Assembly (NCBI GenBank): GCA_024195585.1 | Contig: SWBL01000485.1 | Location: forward strand, 1 to 28,120 | Direction: 5' to 3' | Source of the DNA: Aureobasidium sp. EXF-3400 | Lineage: Eukaryota; Ascomycota; Dothideomycetes; Dothideales; Saccotheciaceae | DNA length: 28,120 nt | Shown here: one piece after another, positions 1 through 9,438 of the stretch | Position numbering within the stretch: the first letter of the stretch is position 1 | Layout of the letters: every line of letters starts with the position of its first letter | Notes under the pieces: model-generated | What the model was told of the DNA's origin: nothing | The model's input: the letters and a program-made list of their open reading frames with translations, nothing else | Databases searched by the model: none | Made by a program: the position numbers and the translations under genes

Positions 1-124
1 GCTGCCCGAGTCGGCCAAGATCAACGAGACCGACACATACGGCGGCGAGGAGGAGGGCATCGGCTTCGACTTTGGCGAGGACGAGAGCGAGAGCGGCGGC
101 GAGGTCGACATTGACGACATCTAA
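1..124 (+). CDS. C-terminal end of an unidentified acidic protein (5' partial)
   Basis: An open frame enters from the left edge (first full codon at base 2) and ends at the TAA at 122-124, giving about 40 residues. The tail is rich in Glu, Asp and Gly, with a GFDFGEDESESGGEVDIDDI ending. Codon use is strongly G/C-ending, as in well-expressed ascomycete genes, and the frame has no stops before its end. Such acidic tails occur in many nuclear and translation proteins, so I cannot name the family. Only the last exon is visible. The next gene starts 535 bases downstream on the same strand. Confidence 0.6.
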   Translation, partial: LPESAKINETDTYGGEEEGIGFDFGEDESESGGEVDIDDI

Positions 125-659
125 GGGCTCGACAGCTGGCGGCCGGCCATGGCTAGATTTTGTGGCCAAGGGCAGGCGACATTCACCATTTCAAGCAGCG
201 TTGGGCGTCTTTTTTGTTTTCACGAGCATCTTCCTTCAAACTGGGTCTCTGACGCCGCCGGACTGGCAAAAATGAAGTTTTCTTTACTACCTGATTCTAC
301 TAGCTGACGAATGCAACGCTTTGACAAGACAAGACAAATTGAGCACATGAAGAATGATATAGCGTGCACCATGATACCTGGACCTGATATGATTATTTGC
401 AAACAGTCGAGTCCCGATTGGGCAGCAACGAGCACTGAGCAGCAGGGCAAAATTGGAGTGCGGAAGCGGCGGGGCTCGGCGGTCGACGCGTGGAAAGAGA
501 GGCTGGTGCTCTCTTGTCGGCCACCGGGCTCTGTCCTCCGCGACTGACGTACCGCTCTCTACTCTCAAGCACTTGACTGTGTCTACCTAGTTTCACCATC
601 TTCCCACGCCCCGTGCCTGTCACAGTCGACTGACACATGCGCATTCCCTCACCCTCACC
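125..659. other. Intergenic: 3' flank of the first gene and promoter/5' UTR of LAS17
   Basis: No supported gene. Small open frames occur on both strands but overlap one another and have no recognisable family. The last 100 bases before the LAS17 ATG are pyrimidine-rich (runs of ctctactctc, tttcaccatcttccc and cattccctcaccctcacc), typical of the transcription start region of filamentous fungal genes. Confidence 0.5.
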
Positions 660-2529
660 ATGCCGTCCATACTAAATGACGATGACAAGCAGAATGTCAA
701 GCGACAGGTTCCCAAGGCTTCCAACAAGATCCACGCCGTCGCTGTCGCCAAATTGTACATTGCATATCCAAACCACAACAGATGGCAGTTTACCGGCCTG
801 CAGGGCGCCATAGTCCTCGCCAACGATCTCGTCGGCAACACTTTTTGGATCAAGATGGTCGACGTCTCGGTACGCTTGTTCCTCACTCGGCATGCCATGT
901 CTCCCGACTAACCACTCCTCAGCCTTCGAATCGCGGCGTCGTCTGGGACCAGGAAATCTACGACACCTTCCAGTACAACCAGGACCGTACCTTCTTCCAC
1001 ACCTTCGAGCTCGAGGATTGTCTTGCCGGTCTGTCGTTTGCAGATGAGAAGGAAGCCAAGCAGTTCAAGAAGAAGATGGACGAACGCGAGAAGAATGCAC
1101 ACAAGAACACAAAGAACAAGCCATTTGGCAGTGGTAGCGGCACAAACAAGGACTATTCTGCTGCCAGTGGACCTGGTGCTGGCTCGACTAAACACCGTTT
1201 CGGACTCAGCAGCCTGCTACCCGGACACCGCCATTCGCAGGCTCCTCAGGCTCCAGCTCAATCCATCATACCACCACGCGATGTGACTATCAGTCACGCT
1301 GCGCCTGCTCGTCCCACGCCGTCGCACAATCTGGACATGTCGGATCCTGCTGTTCAGGAAGTGCTCAACCAGCTGCTATCCATGGGCATTACCGAGGACC
1401 AGCTTGAGGAGCACGCTGGCTTCATCCAAACCTATCTCGAGCAACACAGGGCCACCGCCGCTGCCGAGGAAGAGCGCAAGGCTAGGGCACCACCACCTCC
1501 GCCGCCTGTAGCTGCACAAATGTCTCCCCAAACCACTGGAGGAAGTGGAAGCAATTCGAGACGTGGGCCTCCGCCTGCGCCGCCACAACCTAGGAGGGGC
1601 GCCGCACCAGCGAGGCCACCATCTCCCTCTCCTTCGCCGCCACGCGCTCCCTCGCCTCCTCGACCAATGTTCCGTGCTCCTCCCCCTCTCGCCGACGCCG
1701 GAAAGTACGCCAATGTCCCTGCAGCGCCCGCCAGATCCAGAGCCTCGTCTTCTGTTGCTCCTCCGCCCCCACCACGTGTCCCCACAAAGACACCCGCAGA
1801 CGAACCCTCGTCCAGATTTGGTGTTCCTCCTCCTTTCGCTGGCTCTCGCATTCCCTCCGGTCCTCCTCCTACTCCTGCTCGAGGTTCTGTGCCACCACCC
1901 CCACCTGCAAGGAACAATATCGCCTCTCCTGGTGTCCCTATGCCACCACCATTGCCTCCCAAAACTCCAAGCTCGATCGCCCCTCCTCCGCCGCCCCTTC
2001 CTCCGCCGTCAGCTCGTCCTGTTCCGCCTCCTCCTGGAGCTGGGAGTCTCCCACCACCCCCTCCTCCCCTTCCTCCGATGTCTGGAGGCGCTCCCCCGCC
2101 TCCGCCTCCGCCGCCAATGCCTCCAATTGGTGGTGCTCCTCCACCTCCTCCATTGCCTCCGGGTCGTGCTCCTCCTGGTGGAGATGCTCCAGCACCCCCG
2201 CCTTTGCCCTCTGTCGGTGGTGGTGGTAGAGACGATCTTTTGGCCTCCATCCGTGGCGGTGCTCGTCTCAAGAAGGTCTCTGATCAAGAGAAAGCGGACC
2301 GTAGTGCTGCAGCAGTACCAGGCAGTGAACCTGCTGCGTCGAGTGGTCCAAGCAGCAATGGCGGTGGCGGCGATGCTGCTGGCGGTGGTCTCGCCGGTGC
2401 TTTGGCCAGTGCACTTGCTGCCAGAAAGTCTAAAGTCAGCCATAGTGGTAAGTTTTGCTTGTAACATGTTGGTGACGATTATATGCTGACAATCTTGCAG
2501 ATGACGAAGACGACAAGGATGACTGGTAG
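660..2529 (+). CDS. LAS17: WASP-family actin nucleation promoting factor (Las17/Bee1 type)
   Basis: Three exons: 660-869, 923-2447 and 2501-2529 (587 aa; yeast Las17 is 633). Residues 1 to about 115 form a WH1/EVH1 domain (NRWQFTGLQGAIVLANDLVG, FWIKMVDV, GVVWDQEIYDTF). A long proline-rich region (about 215-490) has many PPPPP and PPPLPP blocks for SH3 and profilin ligands. A WH2 motif at about 504-525 (GRDDLLASIRGGARLKKV) binds G-actin. The 29-nt last exon supplies the acidic end DDEDDKDDW, whose penultimate-stop Trp is the Arp2/3 contact, so the VCA module is complete. The family activates Arp2/3 at endocytic actin patches. The start is the first ATG before the WH1 domain, in a good context. 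The stop is followed within about 10 nt by an MFS gene relic. Family assignment is firm; exon ends were set by eye but phases agree. Confidence 0.95.
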
Positions 2530-2535
2530 ATTGGT

Positions 2536-2795
2536 ACGAATACTTACGCGGCTCGCAGATAGTCAGCACCAACTACTCACACCCTAAGGTCATTTCGAAA
2601 GTCTTACACCGGATCGTGACCGTATACATTACTAATGGGCAGTTGTCATTGGTTCTACACGCTTTAGAATCATGTTCTTACAATGATTGCGATAGGTAGA
2701 ATATGAGTAAACCAAAGAAGTTGGCGCCCTGAAGCAAAGTATGGTTAGCATGATGGACGAAAATGGATGGTAAGACCATCTTATGTTAGTTACGT
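2536..2795 (-). pseudogene. Relic of a TRI12-family MFS transporter gene (internal exons and introns)
   Basis: This stretch aligns, on the same strand, with part of the MFS gene at 22515-24816. Bases 2585-2783 match 23394-23592 without gaps; 2600-2643 is identical to 23409-23452, and the 184 bp 2600-2783 is about 86% identical (26 differences, 17 of them transitions). On the minus strand it keeps two exons of the transporter: 2682-2728 (GANFFGLLIFYLSQS) and the 24-nt exon 2608-2631 (NVYGHDP), with the intervening introns and splice sites. A scrap of the next exon ends at about 2551. Similarity fades beyond about 2795 and just 3' of the LAS17 stop. No start, stop or remaining exons are present, so it is a fragment rather than a gene. 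Whether it came from the neighbouring MFS gene or an unseen paralogue is open. Confidence 0.8.
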
Positions 2796-3568
2796 GGATG
2801 CTTCATCGCTCAAGTACAATATCTTTCGTCGATTTACTATATATCAAGGCTCTGGCGTCAGTTTAGAGCAGGAAAACTGACCAACAGATGTCTGTTGTCC
2901 TAATAAACACCCCCTCCACCATCCCTGTGTGTTAAAGTCCGTGACTGCTACGCTTCTCCCACCAAACTCTAGAGCAATGTGGTTGCTATCAGAAGGAATA
3001 ACGAGATCTACATCCGATAATTTTCTGAAGAGAGTCTAGAACATGTCGTTCACGATGAATACCACAGTATCCTGTTTCTCGAGAATGTTGTGCAGTTTCA
3101 TAATTACACGCGTTACGAAATTTATGCACGGGGAGGACATGGCTCAGGACCATCGCAGCTCCGTGGTCGATCCTTCTGCCTTAATGATAGTATTGAACCT
3201 CAAACAATGGAGATGCACATATGCTTGTAGTGGGAGGTCGAGCTTGGAAACATTTCGTACTGCTGCTTGACTTCCTGTTCTCGATGTGGGTTCTGCATGG
3301 CTCCGAGGCCACATCATCCAGTTATTTAGTAAACGGAAACGATATGGTTAGAGACCATATAATGGCATATCTTTGTATCAGACTACATACTATCCAATCA
3401 GAAGTAACAGAATATATTAACCTTGGTGGTTTAAACAATATCTCATGATGCTGTCGATGGTTGATGTTCGAGTCAGGGTGGCCCTGACGACATGAGATGG
3501 GTTGAACACAACTCAGCTCAAGATATTTCCTGCCAGAATACGGTCATCACACCACAGTCACACACACG
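2796..3568. other. Intergenic region with a degenerate internal duplication
   Basis: No gene is supported: the longest open frames are about 75 codons, A/T-rich and without family resemblance. The stretch contains two weakly similar segments (near 3030-3165 and 3238-3370), listed separately. The last 100 bases contain the promoter and 5' UTR of the thioesterase-like gene at 3569. Confidence 0.45.
3030..3370 (+). repeat. Degenerate direct duplication, two copies about 205 bp apart
   Basis: Copy 1 (about 3030-3165) and copy 2 (about 3238-3370) share an ordered set of short matches: agaacatgtcgt / ggaaacatttcgt, tcctgtttctcga / tcctgttctcga, and gaggacatggctcaggaccat / aacgatatggttagagaccat (shown only as pairs of short words). 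Many mismatches are G-A or C-T, as expected for an old duplication hit by transition-type mutation such as RIP. The alignment was made by eye and is weak. Confidence 0.35.
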
Positions 3569-4447
3569 ATGAACCACCTACGGAACAGCTTGACACGGAG
3601 CCTGCGATCGGTCCGCCAAACAAGAAACGCATCAACATCCAACCCGAACCCCAATGCAGCGCCATCTCTGCTCCGCAAATACCGCGGCATCATACTATGG
3701 ACGTCAATCGGCCTGGCAGTAGGCGGCACAACCGGCACAATGGTCTCGCACACAATTGCACCTCCACCGCATCCGCTACCGGGGACGCATGAAGATGGCG
3801 TTCTCATGCAAGACCTCAACACCCGTATCGACTCCGAGTTCAAAGTCAAGGTGCTGCGAGGAAAATGCACAGCTGTAGCGGCGAGTTTGCGCGGCGATGA
3901 AGGCGTATGGCGCGAATTGGATCCCAAGACTCTGGATGGTTCGCTGGTGAAAGATTCATTGGCAGGAGCACGTTCACTGGGTGTTCAACGCGTGTTCTGG
4001 AATGAGAAGGAGCATGAGTTGGTCGCTGTTGTCTGGTTTGGGGGTGCCATGTCTGGGTGGCCTGGCGTTACACATGGTGGAGGCATTGCGACTGTCCTCG
4101 CGGATAAAATGACATTGGCTGCTCGTCTCGCAAAAGGCATTGTTCCCGCTCAGGACTCTTCTCATGGTCCCTCGGAGCCGACGCGTCTGGATTTGACGTA
4201 CAAGAAGCCTACATATGCTAATGCCTTTTACGTCGTGCGTGCAGTGCCCAGGTACGGCGCATTCGAGACCTTGTCACCCAACGATATGGAGGTCGATGCT
4301 CAGCTCGAGACTTTGGACGGCACCATATGTGTGCAGGTTAAGGGTGCTGTCCCTGTTTCCCAGGCGACAAGTGCCGTCAAGTCTTCCATTCAGAGCCTGA
4401 CTCCAGCAAAGTCGTGGCTAGGCTGGTCCTCTCGCTCAGACGCATGA
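3569..4447 (+). CDS. HotDog-fold thioesterase-like protein, mitochondrial type (THEM4/Fmp10-like)
   Basis: Single-exon gene, 292 aa. Residues 1-30 are rich in Arg, Ser and Asn without acidic residues (MNHLRNSLTRSLRSVRQTRN), a typical mitochondrial presequence. A single hydrophobic segment follows at about 41-60 (GIILWTSIGLAVGGTTGTMV), suggesting inner-membrane anchoring. The C-terminal half carries a PaaI/4HBT HotDog core: GWPGVTHGGGIATVLADKM (about 165-185) is the substrate-pocket loop and start of the central helix, and RLDLTYKKPTYANAFY, the beta strands after it. The family hydrolyses acyl-CoA thioesters, and yeast Fmp10 is a mitochondrial member of unknown substrate. The substrate here cannot be predicted. 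Start chosen as the first ATG giving the presequence. It converges on the GH76 gene downstream. Confidence 0.8.
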   Translation: MNHLRNSLTRSLRSVRQTRNASTSNPNPNAAPSLLRKYRGIILWTSIGLAVGGTTGTMVSHTIAPPPHPLPGTHEDGVLMQDLNTRIDSEFKVKVLRGKCTAVAASLRGDEGVWRELDPKTLDGSLVKDSLAGARSLGVQRVFWNEKEHELVAVVWFGGAMSGWPGVTHGGGIATVLADKMTLAARLAKGIVPAQDSSHGPSEPTRLDLTYKKPTYANAFYVVRAVPRYGAFETLSPNDMEVDAQLETLDGTICVQVKGAVPVSQATSAVKSSIQSLTPAKSWLGWSSRSDA

Positions 4448-4840
4448 AAACAAGACGAGACTCAGCAATCTGTTATAAGATATGCGAGCCCGAAACGCCA
4501 CAGTCCAATTCAAGAAAAACGCTTCATGGAGACGCTTGAAACTCGGACGTGGATTGTAAGTCAGCTGTAGTAGTGATAGTTGACTTTCGATGATCTGTGG
4601 TTGAATACATGGAACCGAACTCTAGCCTAGCTTGATTGCAGAAAGCAACCGCTATAGAGGACGGTAAAAGTTGGTGTGGTAGAATGGAAGAATAGACCCC
4701 TAAATGAAAACCTTCACACACTTCAAAACGCCCCTATCCCTCAAGATTGATCCAATTAAAAATGTTCCGTTGCACCCCAGAACCCATGTCGCATTAGTGT
4801 ACACGTTATGCATATACTGCAAGACCTATTTTCGCATCAA
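4448..4840. other. Intergenic, between convergent genes
   Basis: 393 bases between the stop codons of the thioesterase-like gene (plus) and the GH76 gene (minus). It must hold both 3' UTRs and polyadenylation sites. It is A/T-rich; no repeat or convincing open frame was seen. Confidence 0.5.
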
Positions 4841-6528
4841 TCATGCAATCATCCACCTGGGAGATGTTAGTCAAGCAAATCATCGCGCTACCGTGAGTCT
4901 GAACTTACCATGCGCCTCCAACAATCGCCACAAGAATCATCGCTTTGAAAAGACGTTAGCACTTTCGCTTAAACCTTCAGATATTGTGGACAAACCTGTG
5001 ATGATACCAGCACCAGCTCTATCACTCGTTTTGATAGCTTCGGGTGTAGCAATAGGACTCGAATCACCTCCGCTTCCAGCACTAGGAGAAACTGGTCAGT
5101 AACCAGTGAGTGTTTCTAAGAATCATTACTCACTTGGGGTTGCCTTTGGAGGTTCCGCCGGTGGAGTTGGACACAGGTCCCTGAACCTAGATGACGTTAG
5201 CATGAAAGAATACTGACAGTCTTGTAAACCAAGGACGTACTCTGTCAATGAGGTTCGATTGAATGACCTCGAGAGCGGACATTTGCTGTCCAACACCCGT
5301 AGCGCCATCCCAGACCCCGTTGTTCCACCATCGGGTTCCACATGTCGTGCCATCGTCTCCTCCACTACAAGATAGAGCTGCAGCTTGGGCGGACGCCACG
5401 AGGTAAGGCTTAATGTCGTCGTATAGCCAAGGTGCTACCTTGGTAGAAGCGGCCATCCAGCGCGACAAGTAGGCTTTGAAACTGCTCACAGTCAATATTT
5501 GCAGAGTTGGGACATCAGAACAACGAGAATCTTACCTGAGTTGATCGACGTTGCAGTTGTTGTTCGGTTCACAGGCCACCTCGAACATGATCTGTCCAGC
5601 AGCCTGACCACCTTGGCTGGTGAAGAAGACATGGGTTGCGTTCCAGATACCAAGGGTGCGCTCTCTCCAAAGATCGCTCTGAGTGACATTCCACATGGTG
5701 GCAGCTCCTAGAAGGAAAACACCAGCATTGTAAGACCATTGGATATGGTTGAGCTCGGTGCAGTTGATCTTGTCGTCGCTACCATCATAGAAATAGTAAT
5801 CATCGCTCATCAGTCCAACGGCGTGCGTCCATTCGAAAGCCTTGTCGGCCCACTCGACATATGTCTGGTTGCCGGTGTAAGCAGCGAGACGTGCAGCAAG
5901 GTTGAAGAAAGCGCCGTTGGAGATGGTGTTCTTGTAGTCGTAGCCATTGTTGAAAGTAAAGATCTGCCATCTCAAGCCTCCGCCACATGTCGAAGGGTCC
6001 CAGCGCAAAGCTTGACTATTGAAGACGGCCTGAGCGAGAGCAAGCCATTGGGGTTGATCGGAAGGAGGATTGGGAAACTTGAGTTCAGCAGCGGACATGG
6101 CAGCCATTCCCCAAAAGGCTTGATCATCGTTTCCGAGCGACTTGCTCTGGTTGCTAGGCATGTAGTTATCCTTGTCGCCAACTTGGAAAAGCATAGCCTG
6201 AGTGGTGACATCGTTGTAGCTGGTGTCACCAGTATAGTACCAGTAGTCAATTAGAGAGCCGAACATGGCGCCTGCTTCCCACCAGTAGTATGGACCGGGA
6301 AGCAATCCAGGAATGCCACCAGTCACATTTCCAGAATAGAATTTCATCATTCCGTTAGCAATGGTAGAGGCGGCTGTTTTGATCGAGTCTGTCATGGTTA
6401 GTTTCTTTGTGTGTGCATGGCAGCGAGGAGCGCTCACCCTCGCTAGTCAAATCGACGGTGATGGCGGCACATGGCAGTACTGCGAAGGCGGCGCATGATA
6501 GGCCGGACAGTATCGTTGATGGACGCAT
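4841..6528 (-). CDS. GH76 cell-wall protein of the DFG5/DCW1 family (putative mannan endo-1,6-alpha-mannosidase)
   Basis: Seven exons on the minus strand: 6438-6528, 5536-6388, 5241-5481, 5134-5186, 4996-5081, 4909-4942 and 4841-4856 (457 aa, normal for the family). Residues 1-23 are a signal peptide (MRPSTILSGLSCAAFAVLPC). The GH76 alpha/alpha barrel follows: YYWWEAGAMFGSLIDYWYYT, the catalytic Asp pair in LGNDDQAFWG (D118, D119), CGGGLRW, NGAFFNLAARLA, and IQWSYNAGVFLLGAA. After a Ser/Gly-rich linker the C-terminus is hydrophobic (ILVAIVGGAWWMIA), which fits a GPI-attachment signal or membrane anchor. In yeasts these proteins are plasma-membrane GPI proteins that link glycoproteins to the wall. 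The intron after exon 2 ends in a tandem acceptor (gagcag), so one Ser may be added in some transcripts. The last two coding exons are only 34 and 16 nt. Confidence 0.93.
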
Positions 6529-8164
6529 GGTGGTTGCAGTGATGTGTGGTAGGCAGATGGGTTATACTCGGCACGCGCCGTCGGCAGGCGGTCGAAGCTG
6601 AAGCTGATGTTGGTGATGAATGTTGGGTATAGTATCGATGATGGAGGACGAAGTTGCTGCAGCACGACAAGAGAAACTACTAGACTAGTATCCGGGGCAT
6701 CCAATAACGTTTAACCAAGCTTGCGATGGGGTTGGAGATTTCGATGGTGACGTCGATCGAAGACAGGGCGAGCTGAGGGCGGCAAACGCTGCGAGGCACG
6801 CCACGGTACGGCAGATGGTCCGGTCGAGGGCAGAGAGAGGACACGGGAGCAACCAGACTCTATGAGAGCAAGGAGAATGGATGGTTAGCGAGAGTGGTGA
6901 CGGTGGTGAATATAATGGCGGACAAGGTCGACTGAGCGAAGGGAAACAAAGCAGCATGCACATGAGCATGAGCATGATGCATCTATTAGTTTAGAAATCA
7001 CGCGGTGCACGGATGGAGATGGCTTTTCTGGGCGAAAACCCCACGCTGGACCTGCCGCTCCTCCACACTCTAGTAGTGCCAGTATGTAGATCAACCACCA
7101 TGTCCGTCATCTGTCCAATATGTTTCCGCGTCAGGCCAGGCCCTCCATCACTCTATCTCGAGTCATCTATCGCGTTCAACTGCAGACATTGCACACATCT
7201 TGTACTGCCTTTCCTGACGTTGCATATCAAGGCTCCTGGGAGCACCAGACATGGACGCGTGTAGGCCCAAGGCTTGGCTTGATACGAGAGGATTGCAGGT
7301 GGCGCCGAGGCTGACATGAAGAATTTTAGCAAAGGCCAAGCACCCGGCATCTTCAACACAAATAGTTTCCGTGTCATCTGCGTTTGCCAATGCACGCCGC
7401 GATTTGCGATTCGCAATTCACAGGGGCAGTGCACTTTCGCCCGAGACCTGTACGGTTATTGAACGTCAGATCCAATGAATGTTTTTGACGTTCGAGTGTT
7501 GAGACAGCAACCAGTATTGTTCGCACGTGATATACCCAAAGCCGCCGGAATATTCTGCTAGCCGCGAGCCGGTTACGGCATTTCTTACCGTGGTGGTTGC
7601 TGCCGTCAGCGGCTTGTCTCGTTACAAGTATAACGTGTGGAAAAGAAGCAGAGTGTCAAGGAGAAAGCGCTCTCTGGTTGCTTCAGGCCGACGACTGGGC
7701 GACATGACAGGGGCGGCCTGAGGTGGAACAAAGCACAGAAATGATGAAAGAAAGTCAATAGCAGACGATGTTGGGCACCAAGCGACGAGCAAGGTAGTTG
7801 GAAAGATGAGAGCTGAGTAGATAAATAGGAGCAAGGCGGTGGCAGGGCGTGTAGCAGAAGCAGGGTGGATGGTACTGTACTAGGCAGCGAGATTGTTCAA
7901 TGGTCCGACGGGTTTTGGGTTTGGTTTTGTCGTGGTTGGACGCACAGCCACAAGTCGGTCGACGGCGGTTTGAGCTTCTGTCAACCTCCGCCGACCTGTC
8001 GTCTCTCTCTCTCGTCACAACCTCAATAACTCGTTCGTCTTCGCGCTCCCACCACCTCACTCCACCACAACAACCCGATTTCTTCTGCCTGCGCTTTCGC
8101 TCCATCTCCTACAAGCTAGCCAATACTCCATCTCGCCGTCAACCACAGCGCCCACATCGCCACA
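6529..8164. other. Long divergent intergenic region between the GH76 gene and the v-SNARE gene
   Basis: About 1.6 kb serving as promoter region for both divergent genes. Open frames up to about 95 codons exist but overlap in several frames and have no family features. Visible details are a short microsatellite-like run (atgagc repeated, 6960-6978), purine-rich segments at 6820-6950, and a C/T-rich block (cgtctctctctctcgtcac, then many ccacc/caacc words) at 8000-8160, which is the probable transcription start and leader of the v-SNARE gene. No RNA gene was seen. Confidence 0.45.
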
Positions 8165-8630
8165 ATGTCTGAGCAGCCTTACGACCCCTACATTCCCTCT
8201 GGCCAGACCGGCGGCGCCAGCAGAGATGGCAACCAGCGTACTGCTGCCCTTCAAGCCGTACGCTACCCTCGAAATTCTATCCCGTAGGTGCGCTCAGCGA
8301 CTGACCAACCATGCAGGAAATCGACTCGACCGTCAATGTCATGCGCAACAACATCAACAAGGTCTCGGAGCGCGGCGAGCGCCTCGACAGTCTGCAAGAC
8401 AAGACCGACAACCTGGCCGTTTCGGCGCAGGGCTTCAGACGTGGCGCCAACAGAGTCAGAAAGCAGATGTGGTGGAAGGACATGAAGATGAGAATGTGCC
8501 TGATCATCGGCATCATCCTCTTGCTCGTCATCATCATCGTCCCCAGTGGTATGCCAATACCGCCCTCTATCTGCATCGTACAGCTTCCCTCGACTAACAC
8601 GTTACAGTCGTCGCAACAAAACATCACTAG
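8165..8630 (+). CDS. SNC1: Synaptobrevin-type v-SNARE (Snc1/Snc2)
   Basis: Three exons: 8165-8257, 8317-8548 and 8608-8630 (115 aa, same size as yeast Snc1/2). A short variable N-terminus ([17 protein letters not shown]) precedes the SNARE motif at about 25-85, with the core [21 protein letters not shown]50 is the ionic zero-layer arginine that defines R-SNAREs. The juxtamembrane basic/Trp stretch [12 protein letters not shown] leads into one membrane anchor at about 91-111 ([17 protein letters not shown]), and the protein ends with six lumenal residues encoded by the last exon. These proteins sit on post-Golgi secretory vesicles, pair with plasma-membrane Sso/Sec9 t-SNAREs, and are recycled by endocytosis; in filamentous fungi they concentrate at the hyphal tip. 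Both introns are short with good splice sites. Identification is firm. Confidence 0.95.
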
Positions 8631-9438
8631 AGCGACTCGTCCTCGACACGTTTTGATGAAATGACCCCCCAAACTTTGCGATGCCTCTGATTGAGCGGTT
8701 CGCCTATTATACCACTCTGCTACGATTCCCCGCCTGTTCGAATTCACTCCGATACCACGACATGCCCCGACTGCACTTAACGAATTGGCGCATCAAGGAG
8801 CATCTGCTGATCTGTTTCTTGACTTTACGATTGTTTTCCTGCCTCTGCACTCCCCAAGGGCCTCTATACGTGTAGTAATATGATTGTTTTCTTATTACCT
8901 CTCTCCCTTTTTGTTTGCGGTAAAATCCAACGTCTCGAAGTGACTTGAAACTTTCCTTCTCAGGCGCTGATATACTGCTATCAGAAGACACGTTCCCTCA
9001 GGACCAAATGATTGGAGTATACCCCGTTTCCTGACCTCTCATGACATTTACTCGCTGTGAACCCATTGTGTCTTCTGAGGCTTCACTTCAGGACAGCCAT
9101 GGAATCTCTCAAGCCATCTCTTCCTTCCTTAGCAAATCTTCCGAACGACTCACAGTCACAGTGAAATGGCACTCATTACTCTATAAATCTACAGTCTACT
9201 CCTGTGCTTCACCTTCCCTCGAAGACCTCACTACAGCTATTTCTTCTGCTCCAGACCTTCAGTTGTCTGCCTCCACGGTATATAACCTTCCATACACTTC
9301 AGCTTGTCATCTCTTCTTGAACAACACCAACCTCTCAGAACGGACGCAGCCTCTTCTATTCGTCTACGCTTCCAACCATTTCTACTCCTGGTACCAGGCT
9401 CTGCGTTGTGCTTTCACGTGGCAAAAGTTCTGGTGATC
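8631..9438. other. Intergenic / possible leader with a 131-codon open frame
   Basis: Holds the v-SNARE 3' UTR and the upstream region of the gene starting at 9439. A plus-strand open frame at 9041-9436 (131 codons, Ser/Thr/Leu-rich, TGA only 2 nt before the next ATG) is present, but it has no recognisable domain and lies in C/T-rich DNA, which tends to be open by chance. I do not call it a gene. Confidence 0.4.

Noticed and set aside
1432..2271. 279-codon Gly-rich open frame on the minus strand
   Set aside because: It mirrors the proline-rich coding sequence of LAS17; CCN proline codons read as GGN glycine on the other strand.
6940..6985. atgagc-type microsatellite
   Set aside because: Only about three imperfect units; too short to be of note beyond the intergenic description.
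8660..8770. tRNA-like words (ttcgaattc, and gcagagtggtat on the minus strand)
   Set aside because: I could not pair an acceptor stem or anticodon stem around them, and the T-loop-like word is on the opposite strand from the D-arm-like word.
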